Both the position numbers and the translations under genes were made by a program. A DNA stretch of 64,000 nt from Alternaria dauci (lineage: Eukaryota; Ascomycota; Dothideomycetes; Pleosporales; Pleosporaceae), in contig NC_091272.1 in NCBI RefSeq assembly GCF_042100115.1, positions 2,542,001 through 2,606,000 on the forward strand, written 5' to 3'. The notes below the pieces were generated by a model. That model saw only the letters and a list, made by a program, of their open reading frames with translations. It searched no databases and was not told the origin of the DNA. Of the stretch, positions 45,703 to 57,219 are shown piece by piece. Every line of letters begins with the position of its first letter. The first letter of the stretch is position 1.

Positions 45703-46322
45703 ATGACGCTCGCAGAAGAGTTCAAGTCGAGGAATTTCAGTAAGACGCCTAATGCTCCAGCTGTTACTTGTTGCTGACATGGCATCTTCGCAGGCATCTA
45801 TGGTCAATGGTCAGTCGCACCAGCTGCTATGCACATGTCCACTGCTTGCGGCATGCCATACTAACTCATCTCCAGGACCGGAGTGTTGTGTATAATTCTT
45901 TGCTTTGCGCTGGGCATAGCCAATATCTTCAACGCCAACTGGGTCATCGCGTTTAGCGTTGTGTGTTTGTACGTTCCCCGTGGCCTTCTCACAGCCACAA
46001 GTAGAACTAACCAACTCGCAGAGTATGCTCGTTCATAATCATCTTCATCGAAATACCGCTGCTTCTCCGCATCTGCCCGACTTCACCCAAGTTCGATACC
46101 TTTATCCGTAAATTCAGCTCCAACTACATGCGCGCCGCCATCTACGCGGGCATGAGCGCCATACAATGGGCCAGTATTGCGGCCCGGGCTACTAGCTTGA
46201 TTGTTGCGGCCGTCTTCCTGCTGCTCGCAGCCGTCTTTTACGCGCTTGCTGGCTTCAAGGGCCAGCAGTTCCAGGGCAGCAAGACGCTGGGAGGACAGGG
46301 AGTCGCACAGATGATCATATAA
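45703..46322 (+). CDS. TVP18: Golgi membrane protein Tvp18
   Basis: Four exons: 45703-45739, 45794-45809 (16-nt micro-exon), 45876-45968 and 46022-46322, 148 residues, exactly the family size. Sequence reads MTLAEEFKSRNFSIYGQWTG, then CIILCFALGIANIF, FSVVCLVCSFIIIFIEIPLL, FSSNYMRAAIYAGMSAIQW and a fourth hydrophobic span before GSKTLGGQGVAQMII. Four transmembrane helices and these motifs are those of Tvp18, a late-Golgi vesicle protein of unclear molecular role. All junctions are phase-compatible and have GTAAGA, GTCAGT and GTACGT donors. Identity is secure. Gene prediction programs could easily miss the 16-nt exon. Confidence 0.95.
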
Positions 46323-47858
46323 GACGGAGGTGGAATTGGACAAAGAATCAGTTGGCATGGGCGACGAATCTGGACGAACGACACGTTGTTTACATAGAGG
46401 GCGTACGGATCGACGAAGCGATTGAAGTTTCAAGGGCCGGTTCGACGAGCTTGGCCTGTTGGGAAGCAATCATAGGGCGTGGTATAACTCCTTTGTAGCA
46501 TCATTCAGCAGCTGGGCGTTCTGGAGGCTATATCTTGTATCCAAGCCTGTTTGGTTTGGAAATGCTTGCTCAAACTGATAGGCGGCCAAAATGCGACAAT
46601 TTTTTTTTCGGCATTCATCATGGTCCATGACAATTGAGTATTTGTCTCTCTGTAAAGCATATCTCCTCGCTGTGTGGGGGCACCTACGTAATTATACCCA
46701 GGTATTGATGTATGGGGACCAGTTTGGGCCCACACAGGTCCCTATGACGATGTTCTAGAAGCTCGTCATGGAAAAACACAGCTTCCGCCTGTCTGGTTTC
46801 AAGTGTCCAACATGCATCTACGACAGATCATCGAGGCTCATTCGACACTCATGCTTGAAAGGCGCCGACAAGCATGGGCAGTGTCAGATCACGACTGCGG
46901 AGCGGAGGCACACGATAGGTAGACTGGCATTTGCTCGCCTTTGGGATGACGATGACTGGCTGGTACAATCTCACCAGGAACCACACTTGTTCGGCGCGGG
47001 GAACGCTAGGGGTCTAGCGGTGCCGGAGCTTGCGCGGGCGTTGAAGATCCTGCCACCCTCACCGCAGCTGATGGATGTAGGTCAAACAAAGATACATGTC
47101 GTGTCGTGAGCTGTGCCTTGTGACTTGCACAAGTCTCGTTCCAAGTCGGAGGGCTTCCAGGCTGCGAAACGTGACGATGCGGTTGTTGCAGTCGCATAGT
47201 CCCCAATGCAGGATAGCGTCTAGCGAGTACCCATGGACGTGTGACGCTCAAGTGCTCCATTCAGTCGGCCAACAGTGACATTAACGTGTCGAGCAAAACA
47301 ACGTCTTGTCCTCCACACTGCCATGTGGCAACAGCAGTCAAACCATGCAATTGACCAAATCAAATGACGGGGGATGGGTATGCAGGTTTGGGAGGGTGAC
47401 GATGGTAGGCGGGTGCAGAAGACCAGGGCCCATACGCCATACCCAGTGATGCAAATGCGGGTCGCAAGCTTTCTGCTACATAAGTGCACCGCCCCAGCTT
47501 CACAAAACCGATCCAGTTGCGCCATTTTGGCTATCTGCCCCTCTTGCCAGCCTCACTTCTAGTCTCCAGTCCAATTGCGTGTTCGAGGTGAGTACCCAGA
47601 GTGTCCGCTTGCTCCAGCATCGTTGGGCCTTCAAGTCCTAGCCGCGCTTATTGGCTTGACCGGTAGGAGACTGCCCGAGCCAGAGCTGAGCAGTTTTCTA
47701 CAGCTGTCCGTGTCCTCTGCTCGACTGCCCAGGCTGCTAATCGCGCGCTGCTCGATTCAGGCTATCAATGCTCCGGCTCTGTCACTGACATTCAACGTCG
47801 TCTAGTTTCCGCAAACACCTAGACCCCACCTGCCCGCCGAGCAACAGACTCAGAAGCG
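46323..47858. other. intergenic, 1.5 kb
   Basis: Between TVP18 and AIM21, same strand. A plus-strand ATG frame at 46768-47109 (113 codons) has no domain and no conserved look. The 300 bp before AIM21 is C/T-rich (47500-47840), consistent with promoter and 5' UTR. Nothing else seen. Confidence 0.5.
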
Positions 47859-50800
47859 ATGAGTGCTCCGCCAACGATACCTCCACGCCCCTCGCGGGCC
47901 CAGAACAGCTCTTCTCCTGCGCAGGGCACCCATATGGACGTCCCCAAGATCCCCCCACGCCCGAAGCGTGGCGTCGAACGCTCCGTCTCCCCGGCTGGAG
48001 ACCGATTTGCCCGTTCTCCTCTCAACGACCCAACCTACGTACACGGCGGACCGCCTAGGGAGGGCGGTCGCCTTAGCACCGATCTGCCCTCGCGCCCGCC
48101 GAGCGTCTCCATGCCCTCGCTCGGAGAAGAAGGCAACGAATACGCCAGTTTCGAAGACCTGTCAAAGACCCTCACAAGCGAGAACCAGGACGGCTCGCCA
48201 CAACATACCAAGAACGTGGCAGGAGACCTGCCTTTGCATGCTCCAACTGCCTCGGTCCCCAGCTCAACCGCAAAAAGTAGGATCCAGGCGGTGACGCGGA
48301 CCGACTCGCAGACAGCGGCTGCTGCTGGCCTTGGCTCGCAGCTGTCCGTTGACGACAAGGTCTCTCAGGCCAAGTCTGGTCGCTCAGGATCTTCCGCTGG
48401 CTCACGCCCCAGCTCCCTCTACAACGACAAGGATGAACACGGTATTCCTGAGATCGGCGTGCAGGTGCCTATGTTCCGCAACGCCGGAGATGTCCAGGCT
48501 CCCAGTCCTTCGCCGTATGCGCAACAGCCTGGGGCCCAAGGAATAGGTGCTCACCAAAAGGCTGGAGGTCGCCATCACGGCCGCACCAAGAGTGGTCGTG
48601 AAATCTTCCATGGTCCTCCTGGCAGCTACGGCATGCACGGTCACGGCAAGATCTCAACAGACGATTTTGAGCAGAAGTGGTATGAAAAGCATCCCGATGA
48701 TCTCAAGCGCGAGAAGGCCGGCGAGTACGGCCCTCACATCCAAGAGAACAGGAAGGATTACCATTGGCGTGCGGACAACCTTGACAAGTTGGTGCACACC
48801 AGGTCTCAAGATGTTGGCATGGGTAAGTTAGCAGCAGCTTCCGTGTCAAACAACTGTCACTAACTACTTTTTTTAGGCACCAGCCGAGATGCAGTCAGTA
48901 CACCCGATGAACAGATCGGCTATAGGGCTACTGAGGAGTATGCTTCGCGGCTGGCCTCTCCCAAACCGCAGTCGTCGGGTCGCCCTGCCTCGATTAAGGG
49001 TGGCCATGTCGACTCACCACTTCGTAACGAAGCCGGCCAAGAGGTCAACGACAAGGGCGAAGTCTTCCATATCGACCCCCCCGCGCACCGCTCTAGCAAG
49101 GTTCACGGTGGAGGTTATGATCCGCCAACTGAAGATCTTGGTCCTGAAGGTGGTAACACGGCTGAGAAAGGCGGATGGGTTACTGAGCGTGGATACGGCA
49201 CTCCCATCCTAGCTTCAGATGAGCTGAAGAAACACCCAGACGCCGAGTGGAGACAGCCTGCTGTATCCCCTGAATTAGAGCGCCATGGCAATGAGTACAC
49301 GCTTAACGAGGATGGAAACCCGCAATATGTCACAAAGCAGCGCACGCACAGCAGGGGCTCAAGTCGAAATAACAGCACGCAGCAGCAACGCGTCATTCCT
49401 AGCCCAGCACAATTTGAGCGCGGGGGTACCCCACTGGAGTCTCACAAGGAGTATGAACCCCTATTCCCAGAGGACGAGGAAGACACCAAGAAACCAAAGT
49501 CTCAGGTCGACAAGCTCAAGCGTCCAAGTGTTGCTCGCCACCAGTTCCCAAGTCAAGATGTTTGGGAAGACACGCCTGGTAGTCTGCAACTCGAAACTAC
49601 TGTGGACACTCCTCAAGAGCCAGAAGAACCAAGGACTGCTGGCGCCAATGACAATGTGAGTCCTGCAAAGGTCTTCGAAGACCCGGAAACAGAAGAACAG
49701 CGCAAGAACCAGATCAACAAGGAAGATCAGAAGTCTTTTCTCTCCGAACACACTAAACAATTTGCGGCGGAGAACAGGCTCCTTGGGAAGGTTCGAGACG
49801 AGACACCTGGTCGTCCTGGAATGCAGCAACGCTTCCCAAGTCAAGATATCTGGGAAGATGCGCCATCTCACAACTACCTTGAAACCACAGTCAGTACACC
49901 ACAGATGGAGGATTCAAACGAGTATGCCGAAGACTCGCCAATCGACCAAAAGCCACAGGTGCCGGCTCGTCCTAGTATTCCAGCTCGGCCAGCTAAGAGG
50001 GAGGCTTCTGCGGATGACAAGAAAGCGCCTATCATTCCAGAGCGTCCGAAGCCGCAGCTTCCTGTTCGCCCAGGCAAGTCATCTACTGGCTCTCCGGAGA
50101 AAGTACCAACTGCCGAGTCACAGACAAGTGAGAACAATGCTCCCCAGACAAAGGCAAAGCCGCCCGTCCCTGCCCGGCCCGCTGGCTCAAAGATTGCAGC
50201 TCTCCAGGCTGGTTTCCTAAAGGACCTCAACAGCAAACTTGGTCTCGGTCCTCAGGCACCACCTAAGGTCAAGGAACCTGAAGAGGAAGAAGAGGCAGAG
50301 AAGGAGACGGCACCACTCCCAGATGCTCGCAAGGGTAGGGCCAAGGGCCCGCAAAGGAGGAAACCTGCTGCATCTCCGTCACCGGCTGCGGCTGCTACCA
50401 TTACAGCTGAAGTCGCTGTCCCGAGGCAGTCGCTTAGCTTCGGTCCTGTTACCGCTATCTGGCGGTTTGGAGAAGATGGTAGTCTCGATGTGCCCGCTGC
50501 AAAACTGGCGGCTCAGATGCAGCAATCACTCAGTGCTGGGACCAAGACAGATGAGCCTGTAATCACCGAGAGCGAAAGTGGTCCAAACGTTTCAGCGGAG
50601 TCGGAAGAACCACAGCTTGCACAGGTTACATCAAAAGATGGTAGCGAACCTGCCTCTGGGCTTGAAACAGTCGAGAAGGCACCATCAACCGTTGAGACGG
50701 CGTCATCGACCCTTGAGCAGGCGACTTCTCAGGTGTCGGAAGCTCTATCATCCGTCACTTCCAAGATATCTTCTGCATTTCAGCCAGAAGAACCTTTGGT

Positions 50801-51011
50801 AGCTGAGACGGTACCCGGTTCTTCAGATGCCCCTGGCGCATTTCCTGATTCCGGTTCAGATCTAAACAAAGAGGAAAGTGTCAAAGATGCCTCTTTGGAC
50901 CAGAAGCAAACGGAAGATAAGCCCATCAACACTCCCGCTGAGGAGAAGAAGATTAGTGAGCCTACTACCCAAAAAGAGGGTGAAGGTTTCACACAGACGT
51001 TTGCTGGCTAA
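47859..51011 (+). CDS. AIM21: Aim21-like actin-patch protein
   Basis: Exons 47859-48822 and 48877-51011 (54-bp intron), 1032 residues, mostly disordered. The N-terminus has two PPRPxR motifs (TIPPRPSRAQ, KIPPRPKRGV); further Pro-rich SH3 ligands cluster around residues 690-770 (VPARPSIPARP, PQLPVRPG, PPVPARPAGSKIAALQAGF). The ordered block DDFEQKWYEKHPDDLKREKA with AGEYGPHIQENRKDYHW is characteristic of the fungal Aim21 family. A duplicated motif FPSQDVWEDTP / FPSQDIWEDAP occurs in the middle. A basic-acidic FLKDLNSKLGLG segment and a Ser/Glu-rich tail follow. In yeast Aim21 with Tda2 binds actin barbed ends and capping protein at endocytic patches; SH3 proteins bind the PPRP motifs. Function inferred by family. 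Confidence 0.9.
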
Positions 51012-52929
51012 GCCATGTTTAAGGAAGATAGGACTGAGCAGTGGATTTAGCTGTATTGCTACAAGATTTACGATACTAGGTAGAACATGATGTTCTTAGT
51101 ACATCACCGGAACATGTTGTCAGAATCGACTTTTGTTTAGTGCATGTGCCTTCTACTTGAATGTTGCTGTCTCTTAGTTGATGTCTTGTCCGCACATTTT
51201 GGACTAAAGTCTCACAATATACAGCCAGAAACAAACAAACAGAATTCAGCCCTCCAAGTCTTTCACATGCATGCCATGCATGACCCAAAGATGCATAGCA
51301 TCACATTTCCTGCGTCGGGCGGGTAAGCGCGCGAAAGATGATGAACTGAGGCCAACGAAGAACAGGTGCACGAAACTATCATCCAACCAGTTGTTCGATC
51401 ATTTTGTAAATGGTTCATCCAAATACAACACTGCCCATATGGTCAGGCACAATGGTCTTAGGTGTCCGTACCCTGATTCTAACTTGTAGCTGGCAAGTCT
51501 GAGTCCGGAGTTTTACATATACAGTCGTTCCGACCAGTGCTTCATACGAAGTCATGTTGAGCAAGCATAGAATCTGTTGTTTTCATGTTATCGGGATGGA
51601 AGACTTGCGAGATAAAGTTGTGGTTCTATAGCAATAGATATGCGAGAATCGAAAAGGACACTGAATCCCTTACGGAGAAGAAAAGGTATTTGTTGGCTTC
51701 ATGCCTGCAAAGAAGTGATGATCGATACGATGACGATAAAAATACAGACAAGTCTGGAGAGGAAGGAGATAAATATAGCCCAGAAACAGTCGGTAGTAAG
51801 GCGCCAGGAGCCTCGAGCGAAATGTTGGGAACAAAAAAGGATTGGAGACGGCACTGATTCAGAACCAAAGGAGGGCCACTGGAGGAACCAGGAGGGACAA
51901 ACGATAAGCAGATAAGTCACGCAGAGGGATAGTCAGCGCGGGTCGTTGCGATCGCTATATGGATCCGGGCCGGAGGAATAGTCATAGAGAAAAGGGGTAT
52001 GCTTCAGTCCAACGAAGCGCTGGGCTTGATCTGCAAAGTTGGAACGACTGTGTTGTTGGCGGACATTTTATAAAAAATTCATACAGAGAAGACCCCATAT
52101 CTTGTTCCCCGAGCACACATAGTATGTTGACCTTACTCTGGCGAGGATATTGGCAAGCTCAAGTGCTACATATCTTTCTGACCTCATATCCATAGCGCAG
52201 CATTGAAAATCCAGATCACTCATCTTCCCACCATACCGTGAAGACACATCCATGTACCGACGGAGCACATTCTAGGCACGCGAACGTAGCGGAGAGACCC
52301 ATGCAAACACCAAAGTCGGTGCTCTTTACCGCAAAGTGCCGTCTTCGTCTGCCATAGTGGCCAAATAGCGTGAAAGTCAGTCAGTGCATGTGCCAACTCT
52401 GTTGGTACAGCCCTGTGCACTTTACAGGACAACGAAACATCCAAAGACAAGCACTACTCTACAAGACAAGCACTATAGACCATCAAAAATTCCCAGGGGA
52501 TAGAGCACTACCTTCTCACATGTCCCATGGTGATTCGCTCCAACTACACCAATATGCCAATGAGGTTGTTTTTTTGACCGCACGTGCTAGCCTTTCTCAC
52601 AACCCCTTAGCAGCAGCAAGTCGGCCTTATCCTACCTCACGCGGTTACCGGACTGCTCTAGAGTTGTTGCTAGCACCTGTTAAAGCAATACCGGAGGTAC
52701 TCGGTACGACTTAATAATATAGGGGGCTGGTTGATGAGGTGCTGGGATCAGCAGTGAATCGTGAAAGACACCAGTAGACCGCTCTGAGTAAGATGTTTTT
52801 CCAGGGAAAAGAAGTTCAGTGACGAGGCACCGTCTCACAGCTATCAGTAATCGGGTGAGGTATCGAGATAAGCTGGAGGTTAGGGTTCTTTGTGTACCTT
52901 CCCTGGGCTCCTCCTGATAGCGTTTTCAA

Positions 52930-53157
52930 TACCGGATATGTTTCCAGACCCACACAATTGGCCTCGGTTATTGAATCAAAAGCGTAACTTCTCAAGACCT
53001 CCATTCCGGAAGCTACTTGGTTGACTGTCCTCTGCGCAGACAGCATTGGTGCTTGCTTTTCAGCTCGGGCAAGTCTCCTGAAAACGGTGTTTACCGTAAA
53101 AAGGCGGTCGCTCCTCCGCCATGGCCAATACAATACCTTGACTTGATCTGGGCGCAT
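52930..53157 (-). pseudogene. possible cytochrome P450 relic
   Basis: A minus-strand frame of about 75 codons reads RRSDRLFTVNTVFRRLARAE, then KQAPMLSAQRTVNQVAS and EVLRSYAFDSITEANCVG. Spacing resembles the C-helix to E-helix part of fungal P450s (HxxRRxxLxxFFSxRxxxxLE...RVxQL; then a TTDxITEYCFG-like segment). Neither the I-helix, ExxR nor heme-Cys motif is seen on either side. If the match is right it is a small degraded fragment; the resemblance could be chance. Confidence 0.25.
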
Positions 53158-54215
53158 CAGTAGGTGGCTGTCGGTGAAAGCCGAGGCCTGGTGCGTTACC
53201 GACTATTCGAGAAGGATACGAACGGATGATCAAGCAAGTGGAAGGAATCTTCAGTGGAGCCCCTAGTATCATGCCGCTTTACAGCGACAACGCAAAATTT
53301 GGCTGCATATCGAAATCGCACCAAGCGAACTGTGCGCAGAGTACTTTGCGGATCATGGCATGCACGCGCCTCAACACCAACATGGAAAACTCACGATAGT
53401 GCGGTTTACAACGTCCGAGGCTCGTGCGAAACTAGTACGAGTAACCAGCTTCCCGAGGTCGCATCGACAGGTACCGCCACCCCCCAGCCATGCACGCTAG
53501 TCCTGGCCGTGGTGTGATATCTGCACCCAAGTGCAAAATTCCTGCTAGTGAAGGGTACGAAAACTTTTTCTCCATGTTTTTGTGTATAAACTTCCTGCGT
53601 GTTGGCAGACCAGGCATACTAGGCGGAAAATTCTCCGTAGGAAATCCGACAGAAAACGTGGTTATGTGAGAGATGCGTTGAACTAGGATGTACCCAGCTG
53701 GTATACATGGTACGCTCTAGAAGTGCTCTTCCGTTAAATTTTCTTCACTGCCTTGCTCGAACGGCTTCAGGGCTCCTTTCTTCCGTGCTAGAAGCTTCCT
53801 GCACAACATGTGCTGCCTCGGTGCGGGTCGGCGCGAGGTTCTGAGCGGATCCGTATGCACAATCAGGTTTGGGCTTGCTGCTTTAGGAGGGGTCGGCCGA
53901 CACAACAACCTGGCGATTGTGTCCCAAGTTTCGAAATTTCAATGTTGTGTCGAAGCACGCCGAGGAATGAAGCTCGCAACTTGGATCGACAACGCGGAGC
54001 ACCGTATAATGATTACGGAGTGCTTGGCATTCCGCGGATGCCGTTGACCAAGTGATCGGCACAAAATCTACCGATCCTGGTAAGGTTGTCGATCTCCTGA
54101 ACTGGAAAGACAAGATTCCGCTCCCGGGGCGTCAAGAGAGCGTGTCCGAGTCCGAGGAATCCGGCTTGACTGCGAACATGTCATAGACCCTGGCTCCCGC
54201 CCTGACCGTTGACGG

Positions 54216-54233
54216 CATCATCATCATCATCAT
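54216..54233. repeat. (CAT)6 microsatellite
   Basis: Six perfect CAT units in the gene-poor interval, five bases before an 8-bp-stem hairpin. Likely polymorphic. Confidence 0.9.
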
Positions 54234-54237
54234 GTGA

Positions 54238-54257
54238 GCCAGCTTATCGAAGCTGGC
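54238..54257. other. perfect 8-bp inverted repeat (hairpin)
   Basis: GCCAGCTT, loop ATCG, AAGCTGGC: a perfect 8-bp stem with a 4-base loop. It sits in non-coding sequence without a following T-run, so it is not a terminator of bacterial type. Function unknown; may be coincidental. Confidence 0.7.
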
Positions 54258-56469
54258 GGGTCCAGACCTCAATCAGTGATCGTTGGCGATGATGCAAACG
54301 ACCTCGGAAGAGAGGGAACGGTTATCGCAAGCTGAGAGAGAGGGGGAAATGAGGTGATGATCATGGCTGTTGTATGCACATGGCTGATGATGTGGCTCGA
54401 TTGTGCTTATCTTATCACCGCTTACTATGTCCGCTCCGCCCCGTATGATCAAAACAAATCATAGTTCGTTCTTATTGGCAAAGTATCAATAATCATTTTG
54501 GTTTCTCACAGACCAGCTTCTTAGGCGGCCCATACTTGTACCAATGTGAGCTGAGTGAGAAGTGTTTTTCGCGGCGTCTATTCGCAGACGAATGATATAT
54601 CAGCAATACGCATTGATTGCATATATTTGGGTAAGTTTCAGAGACAACAAGGTGTTTATCGAGCAGTACCCAAGACGTGCATGCGGGGATCATATTGGCG
54701 TAGATGATCTGCTTGTCAGATCGGGGCTGCCTGAGGCGCGCCCCATTTCCCTGTTTGAGCACCAACTTCCCTGATTAGCAATAAAGGATCAGGAACGGAC
54801 AGATACGAGGCGTTGCTAGGAAGACGCGGCACAGGAACAAACAAGCAGCTGAGTTGGCATGCCAGCGCAGCAACAGTGACCATGACACGTTATGGCAACA
54901 GGCTCCAACGTGAGAAGCATGATTTTGCTTCATGTGAGCGGATTGCGTAGAGCGAGCTACGCGCGAGCTAGATTCGTGCGTGTCTCAGTAGGGCTCGCGA
55001 ACCACAACGCAGCATTGCAGGACGGACTAGAATGAGGCCGCCAACGGGGTGTCCACAGCAAAAGCAAATCGTCAATAGTTGTACGAAATGCTCTGAACCT
55101 GAATTGTTTCGTCGACCAAGGGAATCGAAACAAGACGAAACTCGAAGATGTTGCGCATGGACATGTTTGGGGTTGATGTTTGGTACCGACTTTGAACTAA
55201 GATTTGATCATTTCAAATGCCATGCTGATATCTCGAGACGATCATGCGTAAAAGGTCAGCCCCGGTATCGCCGCGACACGGTGGGTGGAGCGTGGGGAAC
55301 AGGAGAGATCAGCACTGCAACTTCCGTCTACAACTTGTGACAAGTGTGGAGACGGGAGACCATGCTCAGATCCAATTTTGCGAGGGTCCAGAAGGTCTCA
55401 TCAAGACAGCTGTCAAGTGCATCGGAATGAGAGTGTGAGTGCATGATGCGTATCCGCGTGAGACGGATCATGGCTCCTAGATGATCCGCCCCATGTTCTC
55501 ACTGACTTGCCCGCGTTTCGACCGAGCGGAACCAAACGTGACCGTCCGCTCCCTATCGTATCCGATCGGCCATGTTCATACTCCGAGTCTCCCACCTGCA
55601 TACGTATACGCATACTTTTCGGACAAGGAGACCAACAAAGGCCGAGTTGATCCGGCTGCCTGTGGCGTGCTTTGCACAGGGCGTGTCTTTCAAGGCAGAA
55701 GTTCCTGGAGGATTGACGGCGCGTGGGGCAGTGTGGTCAGTGTGGTCAGTGTACGCAATCGACTTCGCACCGCCTTCTGGCTGTATGCGGGGACACGACG
55801 TTGATTGACCGGAAGTGTACTTTCATCAGGCAGGCGATGCGAAAGCGATGCGAGAGCGTCGCTCGGCGAAAAGCAGCCGTGGCCGCGACGCGAGGTGTCC
55901 GCCCTATACGGGAGGCATGCGAGGGCCAGGGTCCGACGCACTGGCCAAAAGTCGGTCAACCTAGAATTTCCTTGCAGCACGTGTGTGACTGCGCAAAATG
56001 GCACACAACTGTAGAGCGTGGGGTTTTGCTACTGTGTGCTGGTGACAGTCCATCAGTCATGCATGGCAAGTGCACTTGTGACCTGATAGAGTGTGGTTAG
56101 CATGCAGCGCGCAGCAATAGAAGGGCATCACCTGAGAACAGCGTGGAGATTGTTTTCTTGTGGGTATGATGATCATTATTGAAAATCTAGCTATGAGCGG
56201 GAGTCTCGACCATGGCCTTTGGGAGACCTCGAACCGCTTGCGACCAATATCCCAAATCCTCCTATTCCTTATACAGCCAACAAGTCTGAGTAGAGTAGCT
56301 TCCTGATATCTTCGTGAAGATCCAAACCACTATGTGGTATATGCCAATGACAATAGAAAAAAAAACCAAAGGATATAATGCTCAAATGCCACGCTATGCT
56401 GTAAAGGGAGACGCTCGCTGAAAATGCTAGATCAAAAATCAAAAGGTCAGAACATGTCGATGTGCTGGC

Positions 56470-57219
56470 CTAATAACTTGAGATGAGCGGAGCGGAGGTG
56501 TCCATGAACAGCGGATGGTCCTCGATATCTTGCGATTCAGGCTTTGCATCGTAGTAGGTTGTTGTGAGCATGGCTTCCTTGTCGGAGAAGTTGAAAGACG
56601 CTTGTGGGGGAGATATGGGTGGCGACTCGTCATCGGACTCTTCCTCGTAGGTGAGCTCGGGTGGTGATTGTAGTTGCGATGGCACACGAGTAAGAGCGAG
56701 TTCCGAGTCATCCTCCATGTCGTCGTAGAATTCATCCTCGTCGTCGTCCTCGTCGACCTCCATTGTGCTGATCTGAACTGGCGACTGAGCAATGCGGCGA
56801 GGCAGTGGGATCATGTCGAAGTCGTCCTCGTTCTCAGACTCGGAGTCGGAGTCTGACTCGTCGTCGTCTTCCTCGTCGGCAATGCTGTCGGCCCATTGGA
56901 TGTGTCGGGACTCTTCCGACTTGGAGGCCTTGGCCATGGTCTGGTTGAACCATTGTTCTTGCTGGCGTTCGGCGTCTTGGAGTTCAATCATGAGGCTGTC
57001 GAGGAGGTTTGCGTGTCCGACGAGAAGGCGGAGGTCGTGGTCGGCCCTGCATGCCTCCTTGCCCAGCTTGGAGCGGGCGGAGGCAGCAATGTAGTAGGTT
57101 TGGGTGAGAGACATCTTCTGCTTCTTTTGCGGTGGTGACGAGACAAAGTGGGAGCGGGTGGTCTCTGCGGTGAAGGGCTCGAAGGAGGTTTGTATGCGGA
57201 GATGCGATGAAGAAGGCAT
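56470..57219 (-). CDS. acidic conserved-type ascomycete protein, unknown function
   Basis: Single exon, 249 residues from the ATG at 57219; Met36 (57114) starts the most ordered part and could be the true start. MSLTQTYYIAASARSKLGKE and DHDLRLLVGHANLLDSLMIE followed by LQDAERQQEQWFNQTM form a helical N-terminal block that looks conserved. The rest is acidic and Ser-rich (DEEDDDESDSDSESENEDD) with PPELTYEEESDDESPPISPP and ends MDTSAPLISSY. No catalytic motif, signal or membrane segment. I recognise the pattern as a family of hypothetical fungal proteins but have no function to offer. GAC/GAG-rich codons give it distinctive composition. Confidence 0.75.
   Translation of the reverse strand: MPSSSHLRIQTSFEPFTAETTRSHFVSSPPQKKQKMSLTQTYYIAASARSKLGKEACRADHDLRLLVGHANLLDSLMIELQDAERQQEQWFNQTMAKASKSEESRHIQWADSIADEEDDDESDSDSESENEDDFDMIPLPRRIAQSPVQISTMEVDEDDDEDEFYDDMEDDSELALTRVPSQLQSPPELTYEEESDDESPPISPPQASFNFSDKEAMLTTTYYDAKPESQDIEDHPLFMDTSAPLISSY

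Larger units (their letters stand above)
51012..56469. other. gene-poor interval, 5.4 kb
   Basis: The longest stretch without a convincing gene. It holds only short frames, a purine-rich segment (51640-51920, +), a weak P450-like relic (52930-53157, -), a coding-like orphan tail (about 54020-54187, +), a CAT repeat with a neighbouring hairpin (54216-54257) and short direct repeats near 55730-55755. I see no intact transposon ORF, terminal repeats or RNA gene. It looks like decayed sequence between two conserved genes. Confidence 0.5.

Noticed and set aside
46768..47109. 113-codon plus-strand ATG frame
   Set aside because: Contains one CPTC but no further zinc-binding or conserved pattern; not supported by splice sites.
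51012..56469. Possible transposon or RIP-mutated element in the gene-poor interval
   Set aside because: No terminal repeats, no reverse transcriptase or transposase motifs, and no strong TA-rich RIP-like composition seen.
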